DNA from: Pseudomonas sp. AN-1
GTDB taxonomy: Bacteria; Pseudomonadota; Gammaproteobacteria; Pseudomonadales; Pseudomonadaceae
Reading direction: 5' to 3'
NCBI RefSeq assembly: GCF_034057115.1
Contig: NZ_CP139195.1
Location: 1,302,001-1,366,000, forward strand
DNA length: 64,000 bases
The position numbers and the translations under genes are program-made. Position 1 is the first letter of the stretch; every line of letters begins with the position of its first letter. This document shows positions 1 through 7,830 of this stretch, piece after piece. Under the pieces are notes generated by a model. That model was not told the origin of the DNA, did not search any database, and saw only the letters and a list, made by a program, of their open reading frames with translations.

Positions 1-1
1 G

Positions 2-2323
2 CCTCCCACCCGGGCCGGCGCCGTGCGCCTGCAGCGGCAGGGCGCACCGCTCTGGCGCCTGGTGGATTTTCACCCGTCGCTGAGCAGCGCAGAGCGTGCC
101 GGACTGGAAGCCGCTCTGGAGGCCAGCGGCCTGCTCGATGCCTGGCTGTCGCCGGATGGCGCACTGAACGACAAGGACGGCGCGCCCCTGCTGGATTCCA
201 GTTGGTGCCAGCGCAGGCCGTTGAACGCTGCCAACCTGAACGACGCGCTGGTTCCCGCGCTGCCCGAGGCCTGCCCGATCACGGATGCGACCCTGAGTGC
301 AGTGCTGGCGGCAGTGGCTTATGGTGCAGAGGAGCCAGCCGGTGCCGAGGCCTGGCTATCGCCGGATGGCCGCTATCGTCTGGGGCCGCTGGCCGGGGCC
401 TGGACAAAGCCCGAGGCGAACTACATCGGCCGCCGCGCACGGGAGCTGGCCCGGCAGCGCCGGCTGGAGACGCTCGCCACCTTCCTGGCCGAGCTCGATG
501 TGACCCAAGCACAGCTCGCACGGCAGTACGAGACGCTGGCAGCCGAGCGCAACCAGGCCGAACGCGAAAGACAGACAGCACCGTCCGAGCGGCCGTTGCA
601 CGAGGCGATTGCCGCCGCCCTGCAGGCCGGCCGTGCTGCCGAACAGGCCCGACAGCGTCTGCTCCTGGCCAAGAGGCTCAGCCAGGAAGCCGAAGATGCC
701 TTGCAAGCCGCGCACGAGCAGTTGCTGGGCGACGCGGCCGACCTGCGTCTGCCGTCCGAAGCCGAGCAGCTACCGGCCACCGAAGCGGCCCTGGATCTCT
801 TCGACAAGGCCCAGGCGCACCTGCTGGAGGCGGCGCGCGAATGGCAGCGCGCCCGGCCCGATCAGCTCCTCCAGCAACAACGCGAAGACGAGGCGCGCCT
901 GGCGCTGGAGCAGGCCGAGGAAGCCCTGGTGCTCGCCGAGGAGCAGGCCGAACAGGCCCGGGTCCGCTTCGAGACGCTACGCCAGTCGGTTGGCCAGCAG
1001 GTGCAAGAATTGCAGGGCAAACTGGCCGCCGCGCGCGCCGAACGCAGGCAGGCCGAGCAGGACGTCGAGATGCGCCGCGAGGCGCTGGGCAAAGCAGACA
1101 ACCGGCTGGCCGTAGCCCAGGCGCACGCCGAACGGGCCGAGCAGGCCCTTGGCGAGCGTAGCGACGCGCGCGCCACGTCCGTCGATCGACTTCGCCACTT
1201 TAGCGCCAGCGGCCTGCTGGCGGCGGCGTTGCCCGACCTGGAGCTGCCCGAACACTGGAGCATCGACCCGGCACTGAACCTGGCCCGACGCATCGAGCAG
1301 GCTCTGACTCACATCAGCGATGACGAGACCACCTGGGGCCGGGTCCAGAAACAGATCGCCGAAGACCTGAGCGAACTGCAGCGCGGGCTGAGCGCCCTGA
1401 ACCATCAGGCCATCGCGGAACCCAACGATTGGGGCATCACCGTCACCATCCAGTACCAGAACCGCGCCGAGCGCCCCGATACGCTTGCGCTGCTGCTGAC
1501 CGAGGACATCGCCCAGCGCAGCGAACTGCTGACGGCGCGCGAGCGCGAAGTGCTGGAAAACCACCTCCAGGCGGAAATCGCCGCCGAACTCCAGCGCCTG
1601 ATGCGGGCTGCCGACGACCGCGTCAAGGCGATAAACCACGAACTGCACAAACGCCCGACCACCACGGGTGTCCGCTACCGCCTGCTATGGGAGCCGCTAT
1701 CCACCGAGGAAGGCGCCCCGGCCGGCCTGGCGGCCGCTCGCCAGAGCCTGCTCAATACCAGCGCCGACCTGTGGTCGACCGAGGACCGGCGCACGGTAGG
1801 CATGATGCTGCAGCAGCAGATCGCCGCCGAACGCGCCCAGGCCGATGCCGATAGCGCCGGCAGAAGCCTGCTCGACCAGCTCGCCAACGCGCTGGACTAC
1901 CGCTACTGGCACCGCTTCCGCATCCAGCGCCAGCAGGACGGCCAGTGGCGCAAGCTGTCCGGCCCGGCCTCCAGTGGCGAACGCGCACTGGGTCTTACCG
2001 TACCACTGTTCGCCGCCATCGCCAGTTTCTACGGCCACGGTGGCAGCCCACTGGCGCCACGCCTGATGTTACTCGACGAAGCCTTCGCCGGCATCGACGA
2101 TACCGCCCGAGCCCACTGCATGGGGCTGGTTCGGGAGTTCGACCTGGACTTCGTCATCACCAGCGAACGGGAATGGGCCTGCTACGCGGAGCTGCCTGGC
2201 GTATCGATCTGCCAACTGCAGCGCCGCGAAGGCATCGACGCGGTGTTCGTCTCACGCTGGACCTGGGATGGCCGCTCCAGGCGACTTGGAGAAGACCCTG
2301 AGCGCAGGTTCCCCCTGGCATGA
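2..2323 (+). CDS. jetC: Wadjet type III JetC (TIGR02680, SMC-like ATPase), 5' end missing
   Basis: The frame is open to the left window edge, so only the last ~773 residues are present; the family is usually about 1,350 residues. A long Glu/Ala/Gln/Arg-rich coiled coil fills nt 420-1150. The C-terminal ATPase half has an ABC signature (SSGERALG, about nt 1970-1993) and a Walker B (LLDEAFAGID, about nt 2068-2097). The Walker A lies outside the window. JetC is the SMC-like motor of Wadjet, which recognises and cleaves circular plasmid DNA with JetA, JetB and JetD. It overlaps jetD by ATGA, so the two are co-translated. Assignment to the type III variant rests on the TIGR02680-like C-terminus and the neighbouring JetD of DUF3323/DUF2399 type. 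Confidence 0.85.
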   Translation, partial: PPTRAGAVRLQRQGAPLWRLVDFHPSLSSAERAGLEAALEASGLLDAWLSPDGALNDKDGAPLLDSSWCQRRPLNAANLNDALVPALPEACPITDATLSAVLAAVAYGAEEPAGAEAWLSPDGRYRLGPLAGAWTKPEANYIGRRARELARQRRLETLATFLAELDVTQAQLARQYETLAAERNQAERERQTAPSERPLHEAIAAALQAGRAAEQARQRLLLAKRLSQEAEDALQAAHEQLLGDAADLRLPSEAEQLPATEAALDLFDKAQAHLLEAAREWQRARPDQLLQQQREDEARLALEQAEEALVLAEEQAEQARVRFETLRQSVGQQVQELQGKLAAARAERRQAEQDVEMRREALGKADNRLAVAQAHAERAEQALGERSDARATSVDRLRHFSASGLLAAALPDLELPEHWSIDPALNLARRIEQALTHISDDETTWGRVQKQIAEDLSELQRGLSALNHQAIAEPNDWGITVTIQYQNRAERPDTLALLLTEDIAQRSELLTAREREVLENHLQAEIAAELQRLMRAADDRVKAINHELHKRPTTTGVRYRLLWEPLSTEEGAPAGLAAARQSLLNTSADLWSTEDRRTVGMMLQQQIAAERAQADADSAGRSLLDQLANALDYRYWHRFRIQRQQDGQWRKLSGPASSGERALGLTVPLFAAIASFYGHGGSPLAPRLMLLDEAFAGIDDTARAHCMGLVREFDLDFVITSEREWACYAELPGVSICQLQRREGIDAVFVSRWTWDGRSRRLGEDPERRFPLA

Positions 2324-3600
2324 CGATCACAGCCGACCCACGCCTGCAACGGCTGCTCGGCGGGCCAGGACTGGCGGCCTTGCGTCAGCGCCTGCGGCGC
2401 CGTTACGAACTGGCCGAGACAGGGGCGGAGCCGTCCGCGATTCACTTGAGCAACCTTGAGCCGGGAGAGTACTCGGCACTGTGCCAACTGACCGGCCGGT
2501 CCTCGCGCATCGCGCGCTCGATGACGCTGGACATAGCCGACCTCAATGGGCGTCTGCGCGCCGCCGGGCTTGCCAGATCGCTGAAGGACGCGCTGGAACG
2601 ACTGGACGGCACCATCGTCGCGAAAGCCAGTCTGCGCAAGACACTTTCGACGCAATGGTCGGCGCTGACGGCATCGGCTGCAGCCGAAGGCAGCCCTCTT
2701 CTACGCGCCTGGCTGCAAGACACCACTACGTCCAGCCCTCTGCTCAAGCGTCTGGGAGGCCATCCTGCTCGCGCCACACAGTTACTAACCGCGGCTGACC
2801 GCGTGCTCCGCCGCCTGCCTGCGCAGGGAGTGCCTCGCTCGCAACTGGCCGCCGAGACCCTCGGCGATGCCCATGCGCTGGATGCCGGCCGCCCTGTGGC
2901 GGCCCTGGTACTGTCGGCGTGGCGCCTGCATAAGCGCTCCGGGACGTCCTCTGCAGACGCAGCGACAGATGAAACCAGTGGCGGCGCCGAAGAGCGCCTG
3001 CGCGAGGTCTGGTCGAGCGCAGGCGTTCTCGTCAACGAGCTGGCCCGCCCCGCGCTGTTCCTCAACCTGCCATCGACAACGGATGCCACTCGCACCTGGC
3101 TGCCTGGCGAGCCTGGCTACCTCTCGCTGCGTCAACTGCTGCGCCAGCCGTATACCTGGCAGGTCGCCGGTCGCCATGTCTATGTTTGCGAGAACCCGAA
3201 CGTCGTCGCCATAGTCGCCGACCGCTTGGGCGCCGACAGTGCCCCGCTGGTCTGCACCGACGGCATGCCCGCAGCCGCCCAGCGAGTTCTGCTCGACCAA
3301 CTGACCGCTGCCGGCGCACGCCTGCACTATCACGGCGACTACGATTGGCCAGGAATCGCCATCGGCAACCATGTCATACGCACCTGGAAGGCGACTCCTT
3401 GGCGATTCGGGCATGGCGACTACCTCGAGGCGGTTGCAACAGCGCCTGAGCGACCGTGCGACCTGGATCCCGTCGGGGTAGAAGCACTATGGGACGGAGA
3501 ACTGCGTGCGACGATGATCGCCCACGGCCTCGCAATCGCCGAGGAAGCCGTTGCCAGCATTCTGCTTGAAGATCTGGCCCAGCCGGGTCGCTCAACTTGA
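2320..3600 (+). CDS. jetD: Wadjet type III JetD (TIGR02679; DUF3323 + DUF2399, TOPRIM-like nuclease)
   Basis: 426 residues, full length for the family. The start ATG overlaps the jetC stop (ATGA). The C-terminal domain has a TOPRIM-like acidic motif, HGDYDWPG, with D340 and D342, as in DUF2399 proteins; the N-terminal half is the DUF3323 region. In Wadjet systems JetD is the DNA-cleaving subunit, acting once the SMC complex has sensed a circular plasmid. jetA and jetB should lie left of the window. After the stop there are about 140 bp with no recognisable gene before csx16 on the other strand. Confidence 0.85.
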   Translation: MTITADPRLQRLLGGPGLAALRQRLRRRYELAETGAEPSAIHLSNLEPGEYSALCQLTGRSSRIARSMTLDIADLNGRLRAAGLARSLKDALERLDGTIVAKASLRKTLSTQWSALTASAAAEGSPLLRAWLQDTTTSSPLLKRLGGHPARATQLLTAADRVLRRLPAQGVPRSQLAAETLGDAHALDAGRPVAALVLSAWRLHKRSGTSSADAATDETSGGAEERLREVWSSAGVLVNELARPALFLNLPSTTDATRTWLPGEPGYLSLRQLLRQPYTWQVAGRHVYVCENPNVVAIVADRLGADSAPLVCTDGMPAAAQRVLLDQLTAAGARLHYHGDYDWPGIAIGNHVIRTWKATPWRFGHGDYLEAVATAPERPCDLDPVGVEALWDGELRATMIAHGLAIAEEAVASILLEDLAQPGRST

Positions 3601-3737
3601 AACCGGGCATGCGGAACTTGCGTGCCATCGGGGAGCGGCCCGTGCTGTTCTCGCCAGTGGCGCCGCTGACCGGCGCCAGCGGGTTGGGCTGGCCGTACCC
3701 TCACACGCTCGCCTGAAGGAGGCAGGACACTTCACCG

Positions 3738-4049
3738 TTATCCTGCATCCCCCGATCGAACCGCCTCACAGTGAAACCTCACCAACCGCGCCCCGAAGCG
3801 TTCCAGCTCGTCCGCACTCAGCTCACACCCGCGCGCCTCGGCCGGCAGGTCGAGGATCAGGTGGTGGTACTGCGCGCCACGGGCGCAGAGTTCGGCCGCC
3901 AGGTGGACCGGCAGGGTGCCGTAGACCACATCCCCCGCTCCCACCTGCTCGGGGTCGAGATGCGCGACCTGCCGATCCACTGTCCACCCCTGGCGTTCCA
4001 GCCATTCCCGTGCACCGGCATGGCGACTGACAAACCAGCACTTGCTCAT
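3738..4049 (-). CDS. csx16: CRISPR-associated protein Csx16 (VVA1548 family)
   Basis: 103 residues starting at MSKCWFVSRHAGAREW; the start is fixed by a strong purine-rich ribosome site (GGGAGGGAG) just upstream of the ATG at 4049. A longer open frame reaches 4190 but lacks a ribosome site. The WFVSRHxGAxEW start and the central YGTLPVHLAAELCARGAQY segment are typical of Csx16. The family is a stand-alone type III accessory related to CARF/Rossmann proteins and has been proposed to degrade cyclic oligoadenylate as a ring nuclease; that role is inferred here. It lies convergent to jetD and downstream of the small zinc-ribbon gene, with which it is probably co-transcribed. Confidence 0.8.
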   Translation of the reverse strand: MSKCWFVSRHAGAREWLERQGWTVDRQVAHLDPEQVGAGDVVYGTLPVHLAAELCARGAQYHHLILDLPAEARGCELSADELERFGARLVRFHCEAVRSGDAG

Positions 4050-4114
4050 GTCTCCCTCCCTCGACGACTTGCCGCATCCCCGGCCCGATCCCTCACCTCC
4101 CCAGCCAGGCACAG

Positions 4115-4363
4115 CTAGCCGGGAAAGCACTTGAAGCAACGTCCGTGTTCGACGTGGCGATAGCGCCCGATGTAACCCCTCCCGCCGCAACGACTGCAGT
4201 TCGGGTTGGCCAGGCCTGTCGACCTGGGCTGCGGCACCCTCCCCATCGCCATTGCGACCTCCTGCTGATACTCCCGGGACCAGGAAGCCAGCAGTTCCTC
4301 GAACTGTTCCGGATCATGGGCATCGATGCCCATGCCTTCACAGAAGTCCTCCCAATCGCTCAT
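4115..4363 (-). CDS. small zinc-ribbon protein of unknown function
   Basis: 82 residues. The acidic N-terminal half starts MSDWEDFCEG. The C-terminal half carries CSRCGGRGYIG and CFKC, a DnaJ-like CxxCxGxG plus CxxC pair that probably binds one zinc. The start at 4363 has a GAGGAG ribosome site; a longer upstream frame to 4903 is antisense to the TOPRIM gene and was not used. The gene sits 65 bp upstream of csx16 and its promoter region carries the island's ACAAGCTTGCC element. Function is unknown. The zinc pair suggests nucleic-acid or protein binding in the adaptation or signalling machinery, but that is only inference. Confidence 0.7.
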   Translation of the reverse strand: MSDWEDFCEGMGIDAHDPEQFEELLASWSREYQQEVAMAMGRVPQPRSTGLANPNCSRCGGRGYIGRYRHVEHGRCFKCFPG

Positions 4364-4404
4364 GCGCGCTCTCCTCGTCTGCGTGACAAGCCGGTGTGAG
4401 GCAC

Positions 4405-4449
4405 ATGTTGCCGCGGCCTGGGGCTGCTTCCCGGCCAGGCAAGCTTGCG
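4405..4449 (-). promoter_or_regulatory. island bipartite promoter element (minus direction)
   Basis: Read on the minus strand: GCAAGCTTGCCT, then 26 bp, then CAACAT as a possible -10. It lies upstream of the zinc-ribbon gene and matches the same two-part pattern found before ten other start regions in the island. Confidence 0.5.
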
Positions 4450-4482
4450 AGCCCCTGCCTTGCACAGCGAACAGCCCACAGT
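4440..4482 (+). promoter_or_regulatory. island bipartite promoter element (plus direction)
   Basis: The same palindrome (CAAGCTTGC, 4440-4448) read on the plus strand gives TTGCGA, 26 bp, then CACAGT at 4477-4482, upstream of the TOPRIM-cas2-cas1-cas2 operon starting at 4511. One palindrome could therefore serve both divergent operons. Confidence 0.45.
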
Positions 4483-4510
4483 GGCTCCATCGAGATCGCG
4501 GAGCTGCAGC

Positions 4511-5635
4511 ATGCCCGGAGCCACCCACCCTGCCGGCAACAACGCGCACGGCTTTGCCACCTGGATCCGCCAGACGCAGCTGAACGACTGGCGACACCTG
4601 CTCATCCAGGCCGGAGACGAGATTGCCCATATGGCCGGCGAATCCGGCATCGACTGGAATACGCTGCGCCAGCAGTTGCCCGCCTGCGGCAGCCTGCTCA
4701 AGGGCAACCGGGTTCCGGTGCTCGCCCCGCGCGACCGCGGGCGCAACGCCTTCGTCTGGCACCTGAACACCAACCGCTACGGCGATACCTGGCCCTGCCT
4801 GGTGTTCATGAGCTTCCGTCACGGCGGCGTCCATCAGATCTTTCATGGCTATCGCTGGGCCTGGCTGCGCTTCACCTCCGGCAGGCCGTTCACGACCAGC
4901 CACGCCATCGCGCTCTCCCCCTCACGCAGCGAGGAGGATCGTCAGCGCGAGCTGCAGGAGGCACGCTGGCGCCTCGAGAGATTTCAGCGCCACTGCCGGC
5001 AATGGCACGCGACCGAAGTCCCGTCACCAGACCACCCCCTGCTGGCCAGGCGCCTGTGCGGTCACGCCTCGCCCGAGCTGCTCGGGCGCCTCAGCCTGCG
5101 CAGTTTCCATGGACGATATGGCGAAGGATTGATGGTGCGCCTGCTGAATCACCAGCACGGCCACACCGGCTTCCAGCTCCTGCACGCCGCACCGCTGGAT
5201 GCCAGCGGACGCACCCAGGAACTGGTGATCCGCCAGGCAGGCATGAAGCGCGGCTCCTTCGCCTGCATCCACGCCACGGCGGGGCATGAAAGCTGGCCGG
5301 TGGCGATCTGCGAGGGCGTGTTCACAGCGCTCAGCGTGGCGCTGGGCTGGCCCGGGCCGCTGGCCATCGCCCTGGATGCCGGCAACCTGGCCAACGTGCG
5401 GCAGATGATCCAGCGCCCCTGCGTGTTCTTCGCCGACCACGATGCCTGGGCGCGGCGCAACACCGGCCTGCTGCACGCACAACAAGCCTGCCGGCCGGGC
5501 GACCGGGTGCTGCTGCCAGTGTTTGCCGCCGGGCATGCCGAGCACCAGCCGACCGACTTCAACGACCTGCTGCGACTGGCCGGCCATAGCGAACTGCTGC
5601 GGCAGATCCGCGATGGCTGGCCGCGAGCCAACTGA
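4511..5635 (+). CDS. TOPRIM-domain protein in the CRISPR adaptation operon
   Basis: 374 residues from the ATG at 4511, which has a GGAG site 8 bp upstream; an in-frame ATG at 4445 lacks one. The C-terminal part has a primase-type TOPRIM signature: an acidic VAICEGVFTAL strand, then CVFFADHDAWARRNTG with a DxD-like pair, then DFNDLLRLAG, resembling the catalytic domain of phage and plasmid primases. The N-terminal ~230 residues show no zinc finger and are not recognised. It is the first gene of an operon with cas2, cas1 and a second cas2, only 11 bp before the first. A role in processing or copying nucleic acid for spacer acquisition is inferred from context. A stand-alone mobile-element primase captured next to cas genes is the alternative. 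Confidence 0.75.
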   Translation: MPGATHPAGNNAHGFATWIRQTQLNDWRHLLIQAGDEIAHMAGESGIDWNTLRQQLPACGSLLKGNRVPVLAPRDRGRNAFVWHLNTNRYGDTWPCLVFMSFRHGGVHQIFHGYRWAWLRFTSGRPFTTSHAIALSPSRSEEDRQRELQEARWRLERFQRHCRQWHATEVPSPDHPLLARRLCGHASPELLGRLSLRSFHGRYGEGLMVRLLNHQHGHTGFQLLHAAPLDASGRTQELVIRQAGMKRGSFACIHATAGHESWPVAICEGVFTALSVALGWPGPLAIALDAGNLANVRQMIQRPCVFFADHDAWARRNTGLLHAQQACRPGDRVLLPVFAAGHAEHQPTDFNDLLRLAGHSELLRQIRDGWPRAN

Positions 5636-5646
5636 GGAGATCCGCC

Positions 5647-5919
5647 ATGTCCCGCGTACTGATCGGCTACGACATCCACCGGAACGCCCGCCGGCGCCAG
5701 GCGCTGAAGACCCTGCGCGCGCTCACCGCCTGCTACCAGAAGTCCTTCTTCGACTGCGAGCTGACGCCGCGGGAAACCGCAGCCCTGTTCACGACACTGA
5801 CCGAACGCCTGGAGCCCGAGGAAGACGGACTGATCTTCGCCTGGATTCACCCCGCCCACAGCAGTGCGCTCGGCCAGCGCTGGGCGCACGGCGGGCAGAG
5901 CCTGTTCCTGGTCAACTGA
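5647..5919 (+). CDS. cas2: Cas2 (first copy), adaptation endonuclease-fold protein
   Basis: 90 residues with the Cas2 start pattern VLIGYDIHRNARRRQALKTL: beta strand, the conserved YDI aspartate, basic helix. A QKSFFDCELTP strand follows, as in typical Cas2. Cas2 dimers bridge two Cas1 dimers in the integrase complex. This copy is shorter than the second one at 6882 and is clearly different in sequence. It lies 11 bp after the TOPRIM gene and 15 bp before cas1, preceded by a GAGGAG site, so it is expected to be translated. Confidence 0.85.
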   Translation: MSRVLIGYDIHRNARRRQALKTLRALTACYQKSFFDCELTPRETAALFTTLTERLEPEEDGLIFAWIHPAHSSALGQRWAHGGQSLFLVN

Positions 5920-5934
5920 CGCGAGGCCATCCGC

Positions 5935-6876
5935 ATGAGCACCCTGATCATCGACCAGCGCAACGTCAGCCTCGACTACGAAGGCGACTGCCTGCTGATC
6001 CGCCAGCCGGACCACCCGCCGCGCAGCGTGCCGCTGCCCCGCCTGCAGCGCATCCTCTGCATGCACAGCGTCAACGTGGCCACCCGGCTGATCGGTCACT
6101 GCCAGCGCCTGGGCGTCGACTTCATCGTCATCAACGCACGGCACAGCGCGCACAGCTTCGCCGTGCATGCCAACCACCTGCGCCAGGCCCAGCGCAGGGT
6201 GGGCCAGTATCGGCTGACCAGCGAGCCCGAGCTGGCCCTGCCGGTGGCGCAGCGCCTGGTACGCCACAAGCTGGCCGTCGCCCGTCGCCTGCTGGAGGGT
6301 GCAGACAGCCAGGCCGTGCGCGAGGAGCTGATCCGCCAGAGCCGTGCCGTCCAGGCATGCGCGGACGCCGAGGCCCTGCGCGGCCATGAAGGGGTCGCCC
6401 AGCGCCGCCTGTTCGAGCACTGGCGGCAGTGCCTGCCCGCGGAACTGGGCTTCACATCTCGGCAGCGCCGGCCGCCGCCGGACCCGGTCAACGCACTGCT
6501 GTCGCTGACCTTCACCCTGATCCACGAGGAAGCCGTGCGCCAGTGCCTGCAGCATGGCCTGGACCCGTGGCTGGGCTTCTATCACCAGCTGGCGGCGGGG
6601 CGCATGTCGCTGGCCTGCGACCTGATGGAGCCGCTGCGCCCGCTGGTCGAGGCCTGGGTGGTGCGGCTGTTCGTCGAGGGCGAGCTGGATCGCCGGCACT
6701 TCGCCCAGCGGGACGGCGGCTGCCTGCTGGGCAAGGTCGGGCGCGAACTCTACTACGGCCTCTGGCATGCCCAACTGCCCGCCTGGAGCCGTCGCCTGGG
6801 TCGCTATGCCGCGCTGCTGGCCAGGCATGTCGACAGCCAGGCCAGCAACTTTCCTGCCCTGCAGCCTCAGGAGTGA
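5935..6876 (+). CDS. cas1: Cas1 CRISPR integrase
   Basis: 313 residues, normal length. The beta-rich N-terminus begins MSTLIIDQRNVSL. The helical domain carries the metal-binding residues expected of Cas1: E152 in GHEGVAQRRLFEHW, H217 in GLDPWLGFYHQL, and D229 in SLACDLMEPLRP. Cas1 with Cas2 inserts new spacers at the leader end of arrays. Here it stands between two different cas2 genes, 15 bp after one and 5 bp before the other. All catalytic residues are present, so adaptation should be functional. Confidence 0.93.
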   Translation: MSTLIIDQRNVSLDYEGDCLLIRQPDHPPRSVPLPRLQRILCMHSVNVATRLIGHCQRLGVDFIVINARHSAHSFAVHANHLRQAQRRVGQYRLTSEPELALPVAQRLVRHKLAVARRLLEGADSQAVREELIRQSRAVQACADAEALRGHEGVAQRRLFEHWRQCLPAELGFTSRQRRPPPDPVNALLSLTFTLIHEEAVRQCLQHGLDPWLGFYHQLAAGRMSLACDLMEPLRPLVEAWVVRLFVEGELDRRHFAQRDGGCLLGKVGRELYYGLWHAQLPAWSRRLGRYAALLARHVDSQASNFPALQPQE

Positions 6877-6881
6877 TCGCC

Positions 6882-7214
6882 ATGCACAATGCGCGCAACT
6901 GGTACCTGATCAGCTACGACATCTGCCATCCGCGCCGCCTGCAACGGGTCCACCGCCTGCTGCGCAGCCAGGCCACCGCACTGCTGGAGTCGCTGTTCGC
7001 CTTCCAGGGCAGCCTCCAGGCGCTCGAACAGCTGCGTGCGGCGCTGGCCAGGGAGATTCGCGCCAGCGAGGACGATCTGCTGATCTACCCGCTGCGTACC
7101 GACCGTCCGATGCATCGCTGGGGGACTGCCTGTCTGCCGCAGGGGCTGTATGATTTCAGCCTGCCGCCGCTGGTGGAGCACCGGGAAAGCCGCATCTGGA
7201 TGCCGCATGATTGA
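6882..7214 (+). CDS. cas2: Cas2 (second, divergent copy)
   Basis: 110 residues from the ATG at 6882, with a CAGGAG ribosome site overlapping the end of cas1. YLISYDICHPRRLQRVHRLL is the Cas2 first strand with its conserved aspartate and helix, followed by LLESLFAFQGS and a DDLLIYPLR strand. The stop codon lies inside the first bases of the array 1 leader, so no spacer DNA separates the operon from the array. Two dissimilar Cas2 proteins flanking one Cas1 suggest a heteromeric adaptation complex or subfunctionalisation; neither is shown by sequence alone. Confidence 0.87.
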   Translation: MHNARNWYLISYDICHPRRLQRVHRLLRSQATALLESLFAFQGSLQALEQLRAALAREIRASEDDLLIYPLRTDRPMHRWGTACLPQGLYDFSLPPLVEHRESRIWMPHD

Positions 7215-7304
7215 TCAAATTTTCATCAACTTTTTGATCAAAAAACGATCAGCCTTTTGCCCTGTGCAAGGTTCTGATTTACAAGGGATTTTTTTGCCGC
7301 TAGA
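7208..7304 (+). promoter_or_regulatory. CRISPR leader 1
   Basis: A ~97-bp A/T-rich block directly before array 1. It begins TGATTGATCAAATTTTCATC, holds several TGATCA words, and ends with a T-run and GCCGCTAGA. Nearly the same block precedes the three other arrays, which marks it as the leader (array promoter and integration site). Confidence 0.85.
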
Positions 7305-7745
7305 GTCCGACGGACTACCCCGCCTCGTAGGGGATTAAGACCCCGAGGCGAACAGGGCTGCATCGCCGTACTTCGGTCCGACGGACTACCCCGCCTCGTA
7401 GGGGATTAAGACGGCATCAAGGCCAACCGCATGCACGACTGGGCAGTCCGACGGACTACCCCGCCTCGTAGGGGATTAAGACCGATCAAGATGCCGCAGT
7501 GAGAACAGTGCGTCGGGTCCGACGGACTACCCCGCCTCGTAGGGGATTAAGACCAAGCCCCGTTAGCTTTGCCACTTTCCTCTGCTGTCCGACGGACTAC
7601 CCCGCCTCGTAGGGGATTAAGACTTGTGCTGCATTTCGCGCTGAATTTGCGCGACAGTCCGACGACTACCCGCCTCGTAGGGGATTAAGACCTCCCTGCA
7701 CCGCTGCGTCAGGGCGTCGTAGTCGGTCCGCCGGACTACCCTGCC
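7305..7745 (+). CRISPR. CRISPR array 1 (7 repeats, 6 spacers)
   Basis: 37-bp repeats beginning GTCCGACGGACTACCCCGCC and ending GGGGATTAAGAC start at 7305, 7376, 7446, 7517, 7587, 7657 and 7726. Spacers are 33-34 bp. Repeat 6 (7657-7691) is 35 bp because of two single-base deletions, and the last repeat is degenerate after about 20 bp. The leader is on the left and decay on the right, so the array is read on the plus strand. Each repeat can form two hairpins: GTCC-GAC-GGAC, and CCCC pairing with GGGG. The array follows cas2 and probably supplies crRNAs to the Cmr complex through Cas6. Confidence 0.97.
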
Positions 7746-7755
7746 CCACCCCGTC

Positions 7756-7798
7756 ACAAGCTTGCCTACCCCCCGCCTCAGCAAGCTGCTGGCATGCT
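7756..7798 (+). promoter_or_regulatory. island bipartite promoter element
   Basis: ACAAGCTTGCCT, then 25 bp, then CATGCT (7793-7798), 32 bp before the start of the DUF697-like gene. The element begins right after the last degenerate repeat of array 1. Confidence 0.55.
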
Positions 7799-7830
7799 CA
7801 CTCCCACACACCACACCGGGAGACGCCGCC

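Noticed and set aside
4115-4903. 262-codon minus-strand frame as a large single gene
   Set aside because: Only the last 82 codons have a ribosome site and sensible composition; the rest is antisense to the TOPRIM gene.
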